Below are positions 33,187 through 42,406 of a stretch of 64,000 nucleotides of DNA, piece after piece. Source of the DNA: an uncultured Collinsella sp. (GTDB taxonomy: Bacteria > Actinomycetota > Coriobacteriia > Coriobacteriales > Coriobacteriaceae). The position numbers and the translations under genes were made by a program. A model generated the notes under the pieces. It saw nothing but the letters and a program-made list of their open reading frames with translations. It made no database searches and was not told where the DNA came from. Each line of letters starts with the position of its first letter. Within the stretch, counting starts at the first letter, position 1. The stretch lies in the NCBI GenBank assembly GCA_900541055.1, contig UQHZ01000010.1:1-64000 (forward strand), written 5' to 3'.

Positions 33187-34701
33187 TTACGCCTGAGCGT
33201 TGGCGAAGGCCTGCTTGGCGCCCTCGGCACGCACGACAGCGAGCGCGCTGACGACAAACTCCTCAAGACCTGCGATCTGCGTAAGGTCCTCGCCCCACAT
33301 CTGCTCGTTGGTGAGCACGTCGTGCACCAGCTGGGCATCGTCGGCGCCGGCATGGGCGGCGTAGAAGTCGAGCACGAAGGCGTCGTCCTGAGCGGTGTAC
33401 TCGGTGCCGTCGGAGCGACGCAGGTGCAGGCCGTCGCCTTCGCGGGACACGAGCTCCTGCGTGTAGAAGGAGATGAGCGTAGCGAGGCTCGTCGCCAGGC
33501 ACTTGGGCAGGTTGCCGGTCTCGGCAACGTAGTCCTTGAGCGTGGGCAGGTCGCGAGCGCGCCACTTAGCCGTGGAGTTGAGGCAGATGGAGAGCAGCGC
33601 ATGATCAATAAACGGGTTGTCGAAGCGGTTTTCGACGGCGGCGGCAAAGGCCTTGCAGTCCTCGACATCCAAGTCGGCGGCAAGCGTCGGAATGACCTCG
33701 TCGTAGAGCATGGTGTTCATGAAGCCGCGAATGGTCTCGTCATGCATGCAGTCGCGCACGATATCAAAGCCGGCAACCCAGGAACCCGGAACGAAGGCGG
33801 TGTGGGCACCGTTGAGGATGCGGACCTTGCGCTTTTTGTACGGGGTGACGTCGGGAGTCACAAAGACACCCGGAAGACCAGCCTTCACAAAGGGAAGCTT
33901 CTCGGCAAGCGACTCGTCGCCCTGGATGCCCCACATCTGGAAGGGCTCGCGCACGGCCAGGAAGGGATCCTCGTAGCCCAGACGCTCAGCCACCGCGGCG
34001 GCCTCGGATGCGTCGCGGATACGGCCCGGTACGATGGTGTCGACGAGCGTGGTGCAGACGGTGCAGTCGTTGGCCATCCACTGCGCAAACTCGTCCTCCC
34101 AGCCCCAGTCGCTCACATACTGGTTCATGATGCGCAGCAACTCCTCGCCGTTGTGATCGATGAGCTCGCAGGCGAGGACGATGACGCCCGGCTTACCGGC
34201 AGCCCAGCGGGTGTGGAGCACCTGGGCAAGCTTGGCGGGGAAGCTCGCGGGTGGCATGTCGTCGGCCTTGCAGGACGGGTCATAGGCGATACCGGCCTCG
34301 GTGGTGTTGGAGACGATAATCTCCAGGTCGTCAGAGACGGCGACCTCCATCATGGCGCGGTAGTCGTCCTCGCGGTACGGGTTGATGCAGCGGCTGCAAG
34401 CGCTAATCACGCGGGACTCGTCGACCGTGTTGCCGTCCTCCTTGCCGCGCACCAGCACGGTATACAGGTCGTCCTGGGCATTGATACCGTCGGCAAAGCC
34501 AAAGGCGCCGCTGATGGGCTGGACCATGACGATCTTGCCATTCCAGCCGGTCGCCTCGTTACCCATGTCAAAGAAGCGGTCAACGAAAGCGCGTAGGAAG
34601 TTGCCCTCGCCAAACTGCAGAACCTTCTCGGGAGCATCCTTGGGCAGCAAATAGCCCTTGTAGCCGATCTTCTCGAGCGCATCGTAGCTGATGTTCTCCA
34701 T
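33187..34701 (-). CDS. uxaB: Tagaturonate reductase (altronate oxidoreductase)
   Basis: A 504-residue member of the long-chain mannitol dehydrogenase family. VLQFGEGNFLRAFVDRFFD is the nucleotide-binding start, RILNGAHTAFVPGSWVAGFD contains the catalytic-region His, and NSTAKWRARDLPTLKDY is typical of uronate-pathway members. It reduces D-tagaturonate to D-altronate with NADH. The identity as UxaB rather than UxuB rests on uxaA downstream (altronate, not mannonate, dehydratase). AAGGAG precedes the ATG. Confidence 0.93.
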   Translation of the reverse strand: MENISYDALEKIGYKGYLLPKDAPEKVLQFGEGNFLRAFVDRFFDMGNEATGWNGKIVMVQPISGAFGFADGINAQDDLYTVLVRGKEDGNTVDESRVISACSRCINPYREDDYRAMMEVAVSDDLEIIVSNTTEAGIAYDPSCKADDMPPASFPAKLAQVLHTRWAAGKPGVIVLACELIDHNGEELLRIMNQYVSDWGWEDEFAQWMANDCTVCTTLVDTIVPGRIRDASEAAAVAERLGYEDPFLAVREPFQMWGIQGDESLAEKLPFVKAGLPGVFVTPDVTPYKKRKVRILNGAHTAFVPGSWVAGFDIVRDCMHDETIRGFMNTMLYDEVIPTLAADLDVEDCKAFAAAVENRFDNPFIDHALLSICLNSTAKWRARDLPTLKDYVAETGNLPKCLATSLATLISFYTQELVSREGDGLHLRRSDGTEYTAQDDAFVLDFYAAHAGADDAQLVHDVLTNEQMWGEDLTQIAGLEEFVVSALAVVRAEGAKQAFANAQA

Positions 34702-34795
34702 CTATGTGTCTCCTTAGATGTTTGTTAGCGTGCAAGCAAAACGGGGCTCCGCGTGTGGCAACGGCGCCCAGGGTTCGATGTGATTCGATGCGGGC

Positions 34796-36223
34796 TTAGG
34801 CCTCGTCGGTGTCCAGGTCAAAGCCAAAGTAGCGGACCGCATTGTTGTAGCTGATGTCGCGCACGATGGTGCCCAGCAGCTCCATGTCGGCCGGGTACTT
34901 GCCCTGCTCGACCCACTCGCCGATCACGCTGCACAGCACGCGACGGAAGTACTCGTGGCGCGGATAGGACAGGAAGGAACGGGAGTCGGTGAGCATGCCG
35001 ACGAAGTTGCCCAGAACGCCCTCGTTAGCCAGAGCCGTAAGCTGCTCGCGCATGCCGACCTCGTTGTCGTTGAACCACCAGGCGGAGCCGTTCTGAATCT
35101 TACCGGCAGTCGGAGCCTCCTGGAAGCAACCCATGACGGTATCGATCATGGTGTTATCGATGGGGTTCAGGCTGTACAGGATGGTCTTGGGCAGGCCGCA
35201 GGTCTCCTGGATGGAGTTGAGGAAATCGGCGAGCTGGTCGGACGGCGTGTAGTTGGAGATGCAGTCGTAGCCGGTGTCGGGACCGAGTTTGGCGAACATG
35301 GCGCGGTTGTTGTCGCGCTTGCAGCCAAAGTGCAGCTGCATGGCCCAGCCCAGACGGACATACTCGCCGGCAACGAACTGCATAAAGGCAGTCTTGTACT
35401 TGAGGACTTCTTCCTCGGTAAGCGGCTCGGCAGCCAGACCCTTGGCAAAGATAGCCTCGATCTCGTCGGCGGTAGCCGGGACGTACATAACGTAGTCGAG
35501 TGCGTGGTCGGAGGCGCGGCAGCCCAGCTCGTGAGCAACGTCGTAGCGCTTGGAAATGGCAGCCTTCATGCCCTCAAAGTCGCTGACCTCAACGCCGGCA
35601 ACCTCGGAAAGGTGCTTGCAGTAGTCGGCAAACTCCTGGCCGCGCTCGATGCGCAAAGCGGCATCGGGGCGCATGGCGGGAACGACCTGAACGTCAAAGC
35701 TGTCGTCGGCGGCAATCTTCTTGTGCCACTCAAAGCTGTCGGCGGGGTCGTCGGTAGTGCAGATCATGCGGACGTTGGACTGCTTGATCAGGTTGCGGCA
35801 GGTAAAGCTAGCCTCAGCGAGCTTGGCGTTGGCAAGGTCCCAGACCTCCTGGGCAGTCTTGCCGTTGAGGACGCCCTCGTAGCCAAAGTAGCGCTTAAGC
35901 TCCAGGTGGCTCCACTCAAAGACGGGGTTGCCAACGCAGCGACCCAGGGTCTCGGCCCACTTTTGGAACTTCTCGCGAGCAGGGGCGTCGCCAGTGATAA
36001 AACGCTCGTCGACGCCGTTGGCACGCATCAGGCGCCACTTGTAGTGGTCGCCGCCCAGCCAAACCTCGGTGATGTTCTCGAAACGCTTGTCCTCCCAAAT
36101 CTCCTTAGGAGAAATGTGGCAGTGATAGTCGACGATGGGCATGCCCTCGGCAAAGTTGTGGAACAGCTCCTCGCCGGTCTTGGTGCTCAGCAGGAAATCC
36201 TGATCGTCCATAAAGTTTTTCAT
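34796..36223 (-). CDS. uxaC: Glucuronate/galacturonate isomerase
   Basis: A 475-residue uronate isomerase (E. coli: 470) of the amidohydrolase-like fold: VDYHCHISPKEIWEDKRFENITEVWLGGDHYKWRLMRANG with metal-type histidines H34 and H36, MICTTDDPADSFEWH, LQLHFGC-like MQLHFGCKRDNN and MLTDSRSFLSYPRHEYFRR. It turns galacturonate into tagaturonate, and glucuronate into fructuronate. The ATG at 36223 follows AAAGGGG; the longer reading runs back through the operators and is not real. It is first in the operon. Confidence 0.96.
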   Translation of the reverse strand: MKNFMDDQDFLLSTKTGEELFHNFAEGMPIVDYHCHISPKEIWEDKRFENITEVWLGGDHYKWRLMRANGVDERFITGDAPAREKFQKWAETLGRCVGNPVFEWSHLELKRYFGYEGVLNGKTAQEVWDLANAKLAEASFTCRNLIKQSNVRMICTTDDPADSFEWHKKIAADDSFDVQVVPAMRPDAALRIERGQEFADYCKHLSEVAGVEVSDFEGMKAAISKRYDVAHELGCRASDHALDYVMYVPATADEIEAIFAKGLAAEPLTEEEVLKYKTAFMQFVAGEYVRLGWAMQLHFGCKRDNNRAMFAKLGPDTGYDCISNYTPSDQLADFLNSIQETCGLPKTILYSLNPIDNTMIDTVMGCFQEAPTAGKIQNGSAWWFNDNEVGMREQLTALANEGVLGNFVGMLTDSRSFLSYPRHEYFRRVLCSVIGEWVEQGKYPADMELLGTIVRDISYNNAVRYFGFDLDTDEA

Positions 36224-36275
36224 CAAACAGCCCCTTTGCTGGCAAGGCGGGCGCACGGCGCGCTCGTTATCCTTT

Positions 36276-36329
36276 AGGTGAACGTTCACTATACTAATCC
36301 ATTGCACCTCAAAAGGTGAACGTTCACCT
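36276..36329. promoter_or_regulatory. Two strong pectin-regulon operators upstream of uxaC
   Basis: AGGTGAACGTTCACTA (36276-36291) and the perfect 16-bp palindrome AGGTGAACGTTCACCT (36314-36329), centres 38 bp apart, with a further half-site GGGGTGAACGG at 36339-36349. The central CG and palindromic form are typical of LacI-family operators. Confidence 0.85.
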
Positions 36330-36469
36330 AACCACCACGGGGTGAACGGTAGATTTTGCCCGTTCAACGGTTGCTGGAGATGTGACTTGCATGTATTGCG
36401 GACTGGTTGGCGTCCCCGATCACCAAACTTGAGCGCTTTTGCTCAGGTGGGTCATGTCCCGACGTACAT

Positions 36470-36648
36470 TTTTGGGAGTATTCAGCATTGGAGCGCGCCG
36501 TGCGCCATCCTCAGCGTCCTATTTGGAACGCAGATAGCGCCCGATCGGCATAAAAAGTGCCCCCGATGGCAAATTACGCCATCGGGGGCACTTAAAACAG
36601 TCGTTCTGCACCTCATTCAAGGCATGCCAATGCTGAATACTCCCAAAA
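36470..36648. repeat. 179-bp element with 22-bp perfect terminal inverted repeats
   Basis: TTTTGGGAGTATTCAGCATT begins at 36470 and its perfect complement ends at 36648; the arms are 22 bp (36470-36491, 36627-36648) and continue outwards with few mismatches (CGACGTACA against CGACGTGCA). The interior has no gene but contains the strong terminator of the LacI gene. A related element lies at 61936-62170. Confidence 0.8.
36551..36593 (-). terminator. Intrinsic terminator downstream of the LacI regulator
   Basis: A perfect 16-bp stem (36555-36570 with 36578-36593) with a 7-base loop AAATTAC and a minus-strand T run. It prevents read-through from the regulator gene into uxaC. Confidence 0.93.
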
Positions 36649-36683
36649 TTGCACGTCGCAAGAGGGGGTACCTGCTCAATCGG

Positions 36684-37763
36684 CTAAATACCCGCAAGTT
36701 CGCAGTAGCGGTCGACATTGCTGGCAAATACCATCTCGACGGCGCCCTTCTGGACGGGCTCCGTCGGGGTCCTTCCCCACAGCAGATAATCGCCCAGCGT
36801 CTTAGCGCCGCGATACGCCAGGCTCGTCGGGTCCTTATAGACAATATTGGTAAAGATACCGCGGCGCAAGGCCAGAGCACTTTCGGGAAACAGGTCGTTG
36901 CCGATCACCATGACCTGACCGGCCTTGCCGGTCGAGACGAGCGCGTCGGCAACCACTTCGGAACCAACGGCAAAAACACTACAGATAAGTTCAGGGGCGT
37001 CCGGCGCACTCAAGCGCTTTTCGAGCTCATGCTCGAGTTGTTTGACTTGCGCATGGGCACCTGCAAGATCCTCAACCTGCCATGGAATATCACGTTCGCA
37101 CAGGTAATTGTGGAAGGCGCGGGCGGTTAGATAGTGCGAATCGGTATATGGGTCGCCTGTCAAAAGGAGCACGCGGGCGTCGGCCCCAGAAGCATGGACC
37201 AGGTTTGCCGCCTGCTCGGCCATAAGGCTGCCTGCCGTCGAATAATCGGCCAAGCTCGCACCCAAACGATTCAAATGCGGACGGTCGCCGTCGACAAGCT
37301 CAATCGTCACGCCCGCCTCGGCGATCTGCCCCAAAAGCTCAGTCGCACGATCGTCGCCCGGCGCATAGGCGAGCAAGCCATCAATCTTCTCGCCCACCTG
37401 CAGACGCTCGTCGATTTGCTCGAGTGCATCAGCGTAGCCGCCCACGCCAAATTCAACGCGCTCAACCGTAATGCCCCGGTCGATGACCTCCTGTTCAAAG
37501 CGATTGCAGCCTTCCCACAGGTAACGGAAAAAGTACGCTCCCTCGCGCGATGCGCGGGGCAGGCAAAACACCAGATTGATATCCTTGCGGCGCAGGCTTG
37601 AGGCACTTGTGTTGCGGTGATAGCCCATGGCCTCGGCCTTAGCGTTCACCTTGGCGCGCACGGATTCGCTCACGCCGGCCTTTCCCGTCAGAGCCTTGTG
37701 CACGGTATTGATGGAAACGCCAAGCTCGGCGGCTATGTCCTTCATGGTTACGCGAGCGCTCAT
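36684..37763 (-). CDS. LacI-family regulator, candidate regulator of the pectin/hexuronate regulon
   Basis: A 359-residue LacI/GalR protein. The helix-turn-helix and hinge lie at about 5-60 (TMKDIAAELGVSINTVHKALTGKAGVSESVRAKVNAKAEAMGY), followed by a periplasmic-binding-protein-like ligand domain (INLVFCLPRASREGAYF... VIGNDLFPESALALRRGIFTNIVYKDP). GGAG precedes the ATG at 37763. It sits directly upstream of uxaC and faces the same way, and LacI-type palindromes fill the gap between them, so regulation of uxaCBA and other operator-bearing genes is likely. No such operator is found before its own gene. Confidence 0.92.
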   Translation of the reverse strand: MSARVTMKDIAAELGVSINTVHKALTGKAGVSESVRAKVNAKAEAMGYHRNTSASSLRRKDINLVFCLPRASREGAYFFRYLWEGCNRFEQEVIDRGITVERVEFGVGGYADALEQIDERLQVGEKIDGLLAYAPGDDRATELLGQIAEAGVTIELVDGDRPHLNRLGASLADYSTAGSLMAEQAANLVHASGADARVLLLTGDPYTDSHYLTARAFHNYLCERDIPWQVEDLAGAHAQVKQLEHELEKRLSAPDAPELICSVFAVGSEVVADALVSTGKAGQVMVIGNDLFPESALALRRGIFTNIVYKDPTSLAYRGAKTLGDYLLWGRTPTEPVQKGAVEMVFASNVDRYCELAGI

Positions 37764-37860
37764 GCGGTTACTCCGTTATAGATAAGTTGCCAATTAATAG
37801 TCCAGTTAACGATACCCCAAAAATACTCTTCGACTCGCCGTGCTCTCCCTCAAATGCACA

Positions 37861-37894
37861 AAGCGCCCCGCGAACGGATGCCCGCGGAGCGCTT
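37861..37894 (-). terminator. Hairpin after the FeoB-associated protein gene
   Basis: A 12-bp stem with one wobble pair (37861-37872 with 37883-37894) and a 10-base loop. The downstream minus-strand sequence is not T-rich, so termination is uncertain. Confidence 0.55.
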
Positions 37895-37907
37895 GGATGT
37901 CCGGACC

Positions 37908-38108
37908 TTATTTGATACCGCGACCCAAGTCTTCGGCGATTTTGTCTACGCCCTTAAGCGCGGCACAAGTCTTTTTGTTAGAACAATGCCCCGTGCAAGC
38001 GCCACCCTGAGCGCAGTCGGCGCAGGTGCCCTTGCGGTAGATGCGCACGCACACGGCGACAAACGCAATACCGATAACAGCCAGTACAACAATATCGATA
38101 GGTGCCAT
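37908..38108 (-). CDS. FeoB-associated Cys-rich membrane protein
   Basis: A 66-residue protein with one N-terminal helix (IDIVVLAVIGIAFVAVCVRIYRKG) and a cytoplasmic cysteine cluster CADCAQGGACTGHCSNKKTC, the pattern of the small proteins that usually follow feoB in Gram-positive bacteria. It may handle Fe(II) emerging from FeoB. GAGGAGG precedes the ATG. Unusually, feoB is 5.5 kb away on the same strand, with three polysaccharide genes between them. Confidence 0.85.
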   Translation of the reverse strand: MAPIDIVVLAVIGIAFVAVCVRIYRKGTCADCAQGGACTGHCSNKKTCAALKGVDKIAEDLGRGIK

Positions 38109-38285
38109 AGCAAGCCTCCTCTAGTTAACCACCACTTACTTTACCCCATTCTCCACCTACCAAAAAGGGACAGGTTAATTTTGGTCGGTTTTATCTGCGG
38201 AAACGCCACATCTCCCCACCACATTGGTACAAGGCAACCTATCCGGAATGGGTGAAATCATGATCATAGAGCTCATCTCGCTGCC

Positions 38286-40151
38286 TCACTCAGCAATAAG
38301 GTTTACCCTGGTGCTATTTTTCTCGATACGATAGACGCCGACCTTGCCTGTAACGCCATAATGCTTTTTAAGTAGACCCATCTCCGCAGAATTGGACTCG
38401 ATTACGATGAGCTTGTCATAACCCGACAGAAGGTTATCCATATTGGGCTCATAGAACGCGCATATGGCATCGGAATGCGGGGCAAACAAATAATATCGAG
38501 CCACATACGTGAAGTAGTACGAAGTCATAAGCCCATCGCGATCGGAACCGAACAGCAAATAACGAGTACCGTCTTCTTTACCCGATGCCGGCCAGCGATC
38601 ACCGACGACATCTCGGACCGTCGCCGGAAGCGAAGTGTCGTATGTCTTTGCATTGAATAGCATGCCGTTGTATTCACTCGTCAAAAGGCCAAGCGACAAG
38701 GCGATGCAGCCCATTACAACCTGTTGGTATCGCCGCTTATGTAACGGCGTTGCATGGCAGGGGGAACCATCGGACCGGAATTTCATCTGCCCCTCAAGCT
38801 CAACGGTAACTGCCATCGCCAGGCCACCGACAAACAATGCAATGATGCTGCAAGCATAACGATCGAATCCAGCAAGCCTCAAGGCCTCGTCCATTGGCAT
38901 CGAGAAAATGTACATGGCGAGAATACCCACATAGTAAACAATTGTCATGAAATCAAGCGCAACCAGTGCGCGGCGCACATGTGTCAACTGGTGCCCAAAG
39001 CGCCACCGAGCAGCCGCTAGCAATGCGACAACAGCCAAGTTGCCGAGCAGGAAACCGAGCGCAGGCCTGGTAGTTAAATCGATGGAGGTCGCAAAAAACG
39101 TCGAGACGACCTGCGCGATCTGGGCAGTATTCTTACCGCCGACCACCGCCGCGTGAGCAGCATCGCCCACATCGAACTTATTCTTGACGCCCGCGAGCGC
39201 CGTGGCCATGTGCCAACTCCACATCAGATAAGTGGAAAAACCCAAAACACCTGCGACGGCAGTTGCACCAAACCAGCGCAGGCGAGCGTTCCAGCTGCGA
39301 TTCCTGAGAGCAACGTGTCCGCGCGCTAAATGGTAAGCGAGCACAAATGCAACGAATACGACGCCCGTCGACTTCACCACTATGAGCTCCGCCATCAACG
39401 GCACGAGCAACTTGAGCTCGCGGCGAACATCACCGTTATAACGATCCACGACTGCCCAGCACGCCATCGTGAGGACCGGGAGCACGAAATCAACCAAAAG
39501 GTTATTAATGCGAATCGTTACATTGAAAAACGTAAGGAGCGAGCAGCCAGCCCCTAACACCGCATATGGCAGAAACGAACGGCGATTGCGCACAATACCA
39601 AGAACAGCATAAAAACATGAGAAGATAAAGGCTGCCTGAACAACGAGCATTGTTCCCTCGGCATGGCCTAAAAACGTGCATGCGCAGTACAGCAGTGAAG
39701 TTGTGCCGAGCGGATAGTTGAAAAACTCAACGAGACCACTTGACGCCGTGGGGAAAGCCCCCGTCTCCAGCATGACCTTGAGCGCTATAGCCCAATGCGT
39801 AAAGTTATCGTAATGCTCGAGACGCGCCGACAGCAGGGGCCACAGAAAGATCGACATACCTAGGAGAAAACACGCGTCAGGGAGACCAAAGGGCAATCTA
39901 GCAAGACCACGACCATGGAGACAGGGCATTGCCGCTGCACCGGCGATGGCGCCCACCACAACCACCCCCCAGGTGGCAGGGGCAAGCGCGCCCACGATTC
40001 CACCGGCATACGTGACGACCCCCATGACACACAAGGCACACACGGGAGCGAAATGCACATCCGTCTCGGTCAAACGATGGATCCAATAGCACAGACCGAA
40101 GAGCGCTAGCAGGAACAGCGCCGCACGGCCGAAGGCAGCAATAATCAGCAT
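38286..40151 (-). CDS. Polytopic membrane protein, GT-C-like, of the polysaccharide cluster
   Basis: A 621-residue protein with about 12 hydrophobic helices and a C-terminal soluble part of roughly 130 residues (after MGCIALSLGLLTSEYNG). LEHYDNFTHWAIALKVM after the third or fourth helix, with an acidic residue in an early loop, and a long membrane domain resemble lipid-dependent GT-C glycosyltransferases, but no diagnostic motif decides it. The ATG at 40151 follows GAAGGAG and overlaps the stop of the cellulose-synthase-like gene by 7 bp, so both are translated together and probably serve the same surface polymer. Confidence 0.7.
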   Translation of the reverse strand: MLIIAAFGRAALFLLALFGLCYWIHRLTETDVHFAPVCALCVMGVVTYAGGIVGALAPATWGVVVVGAIAGAAAMPCLHGRGLARLPFGLPDACFLLGMSIFLWPLLSARLEHYDNFTHWAIALKVMLETGAFPTASSGLVEFFNYPLGTTSLLYCACTFLGHAEGTMLVVQAAFIFSCFYAVLGIVRNRRSFLPYAVLGAGCSLLTFFNVTIRINNLLVDFVLPVLTMACWAVVDRYNGDVRRELKLLVPLMAELIVVKSTGVVFVAFVLAYHLARGHVALRNRSWNARLRWFGATAVAGVLGFSTYLMWSWHMATALAGVKNKFDVGDAAHAAVVGGKNTAQIAQVVSTFFATSIDLTTRPALGFLLGNLAVVALLAAARWRFGHQLTHVRRALVALDFMTIVYYVGILAMYIFSMPMDEALRLAGFDRYACSIIALFVGGLAMAVTVELEGQMKFRSDGSPCHATPLHKRRYQQVVMGCIALSLGLLTSEYNGMLFNAKTYDTSLPATVRDVVGDRWPASGKEDGTRYLLFGSDRDGLMTSYYFTYVARYYLFAPHSDAICAFYEPNMDNLLSGYDKLIVIESNSAEMGLLKKHYGVTGKVGVYRIEKNSTRVNLIAE

Positions 40152-42394
40152 GCAGCGTCTCCTTCGACATGAGCAGAATCGTGACTGGTCCGCTCCGCAT
40201 CCCGTGAATCGCCACATCGATCGCTATCACGCCTGGAGCGGCGGCGGGATCTCCATACGCGGTAACGCGAAAGAAGCGCCCTTATCCTCATGCGGACAAT
40301 ACGCACGATATCGTCATAGGTGGTGTTCCAGCTATCAAGCTCCTCGGCGATGCCCGTTTCGCGATCGTACAGCAGCTGATCATAGATGCGACGCTCCTCG
40401 AGCGAGCGGTGCTCGATTCGAAGCGCCGCGTACCACGACTCATCATCGCCACATTTGGATTGAAAGAGGCGCACAAGCCTACCAGAAACGCATGTGCAAT
40501 AGCGACCATCTCCCAAGCGCACCGCAAAGCTGCGCAGCTCCTCGGGAAAGGGATCATCGATGCGCACGAGTACACCACCGTCTGACATGTTGATGGCACG
40601 CCCCGCGAAAACACCCACAGGGCCTTCGTCATCCGTCTCTTCCGAACTGCAATCGGGGAAAACGCCACCTTCGGCCACGGCTTCGCCGGTGCCCTCGGTT
40701 AGCTTCGACCACTCATCCTCAACCGGCAGCGCCGTCAGCACCGCAGGTTCGTCTACGGAGATGCGAGTACTCTTGCGCGGCATGGACCGACCACCCGAAA
40801 AGGCAATAGCATACAAAAGGGCAATCAAGTTGTAGCACAACCAATAGATGATCACGGAACTGTACACGAGCGCCATGCCATACTTTCCCCATGTAAATCT
40901 GATAATAGCTGCAACCGAGAGCACCACGAGCAACAGGTGTGGGAGCATGTTCCACAGGCTACCGCTGCGATTGGTCGTCTTGTCTTTACGCGTAACTTTG
41001 AACTTGGTCTCGCGGATACCGAGCGTCTCAAGAAATACGGGAATAATAAGTGATGGCGCCAGCGTGGTGTCGATGATTTGACTCCATTTCTGACTGCGAA
41101 CATTGCTCGAAAGCAATTTCATAGACCTGCTATAAAAGAAATAGCTCGGCAGCCAAAAAATTAGTAACTGCCAGAGTGTGCAGTTAACCACTTGGAAGTC
41201 AAACAAGGCAAACATAATGGGCGCAAGAATGAAGATGATGCGGTTGAAGAATGACCACCAGTACAGAAAACTGCACAGATAGGTAATGCGCGCGGAAAAA
41301 GAAATCTTGCGGGAAAAGATGACACCCGTGTTTTGGATGCTCTGAATCACACCGCGCGCCCAGCGGATGCGTTGGTGCACCATCGAGCGCACATCCGTCG
41401 TCGAGAGGCCGTGAGCTTCGACCTTATCAGTGGCATAGGTAATATAACCCGCCATCTGCAGACGACAGCTCGTCTCAAAATCTTCGGTGATCGTATGATA
41501 CGGAAACCCGCCAATCTCCTCCATACCGGCGCGCGAAATCACGGCATTGCTACCGGTGTATGCGCAGGCGTTGGACGAGTTGCGCATCTGGTTTACCTCG
41601 CGTGAGAAGAAATCTTGCTCATTAGGAATCTTGTCCTCGGCGTACAGATTGAACTGAAAAAGATCAAGATTATAGAAGCTTTGCGGCGTCTGAATCAGAC
41701 CGACTTTAAGGTCCTCATTGAGTTCGTCCTCGGAACGATAACGCCATGCGCCGGTCGCGCCATCCTGAATATAGCGAGGCAGCAAGAAATAGGGCACGGT
41801 ATCTACGAGAAAGCTGCTACGCGGAATCATGTCGGCATCGAACGTCGCGATCAGCGGTGAAGTCGTGTGCCTTAACGCGTTGTTGAGGTTGCCCGATTTG
41901 GCATACTTGTTATCCTCGCAGGGGATATAACCAATCCCAAGTTCAGCCGCAAGGGAAGCGACCTCTTTGCGGCAGCCATCGTCAGCAAAATAGACGTGCA
42001 CCCGAGAACGATCGGGATAGTCCATGTAGGTACAGGCGTTCGCCGTCTTGAACAACACGTCAGTCGGCTCGTTGTGCGTAGCGATTACCACGTCAACGTC
42101 GGGATAGTCTTCGGGCAAGATTTTCGGCATAACGAGATGTCCGCTGTCGGCCTTAACCTTGCGGTAGTAAAGTTCGAAGGTCGTAAACGCGGTTACTGTC
42201 TCAGCGATGAGCAGCAAGACCGCAAAAACCATCTGGGGAATCCCCTGATCAAACGGCAGGGTGAACAGCAGACGCCATAGCAGATAGATGACCATAAGGA
42301 CTGCAGTGACGATAAAGGTCGTCACATCGCGCTTCCGTGCCCCCTGTTTTTCCACCACGCTTTTCTTGGCTTTCTTAAGCTCATGAACGTTCAC
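40145..42394 (-). CDS. Cellulose-synthase-like GT2 glycosyltransferase with C-terminal PilZ domain
   Basis: A 749-residue BcsA-like synthase. Two N-terminal helices precede a GT-A domain with DD (138-139), DAD (186-188), TED (303-305) and QRIRW (341-345), all needed for processive beta-glycosyl transfer; five or so more helices follow (about 375-535). The tail carries a PilZ domain: RKSTR (540-544, RxxxR) and NMSDGG (602-607, NxSxxG), the c-di-GMP-binding signature, interrupted by an acidic insertion (about 557-592). It should make and export a polysaccharide when c-di-GMP is present. No BcsB partner is visible. Confidence 0.9.
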   Translation of the reverse strand: MNVHELKKAKKSVVEKQGARKRDVTTFIVTAVLMVIYLLWRLLFTLPFDQGIPQMVFAVLLLIAETVTAFTTFELYYRKVKADSGHLVMPKILPEDYPDVDVVIATHNEPTDVLFKTANACTYMDYPDRSRVHVYFADDGCRKEVASLAAELGIGYIPCEDNKYAKSGNLNNALRHTTSPLIATFDADMIPRSSFLVDTVPYFLLPRYIQDGATGAWRYRSEDELNEDLKVGLIQTPQSFYNLDLFQFNLYAEDKIPNEQDFFSREVNQMRNSSNACAYTGSNAVISRAGMEEIGGFPYHTITEDFETSCRLQMAGYITYATDKVEAHGLSTTDVRSMVHQRIRWARGVIQSIQNTGVIFSRKISFSARITYLCSFLYWWSFFNRIIFILAPIMFALFDFQVVNCTLWQLLIFWLPSYFFYSRSMKLLSSNVRSQKWSQIIDTTLAPSLIIPVFLETLGIRETKFKVTRKDKTTNRSGSLWNMLPHLLLVVLSVAAIIRFTWGKYGMALVYSSVIIYWLCYNLIALLYAIAFSGGRSMPRKSTRISVDEPAVLTALPVEDEWSKLTEGTGEAVAEGGVFPDCSSEETDDEGPVGVFAGRAINMSDGGVLVRIDDPFPEELRSFAVRLGDGRYCTCVSGRLVRLFQSKCGDDESWYAALRIEHRSLEERRIYDQLLYDRETGIAEELDSWNTTYDDIVRIVRMRIRALLSRYRVWRSRRRSRRDSDRCGDSRDAERTSHDSAHVEGDAAC

Positions 42395-42406
42395 GGAATC
42401 ATCCCC

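Noticed and set aside
34796..36367. Longer uxaC start at 36367
   Set aside because: The extra 48 codons run through both operators and the promoter region; the ATG at 36223 has a strong ribosome site and gives the family length.
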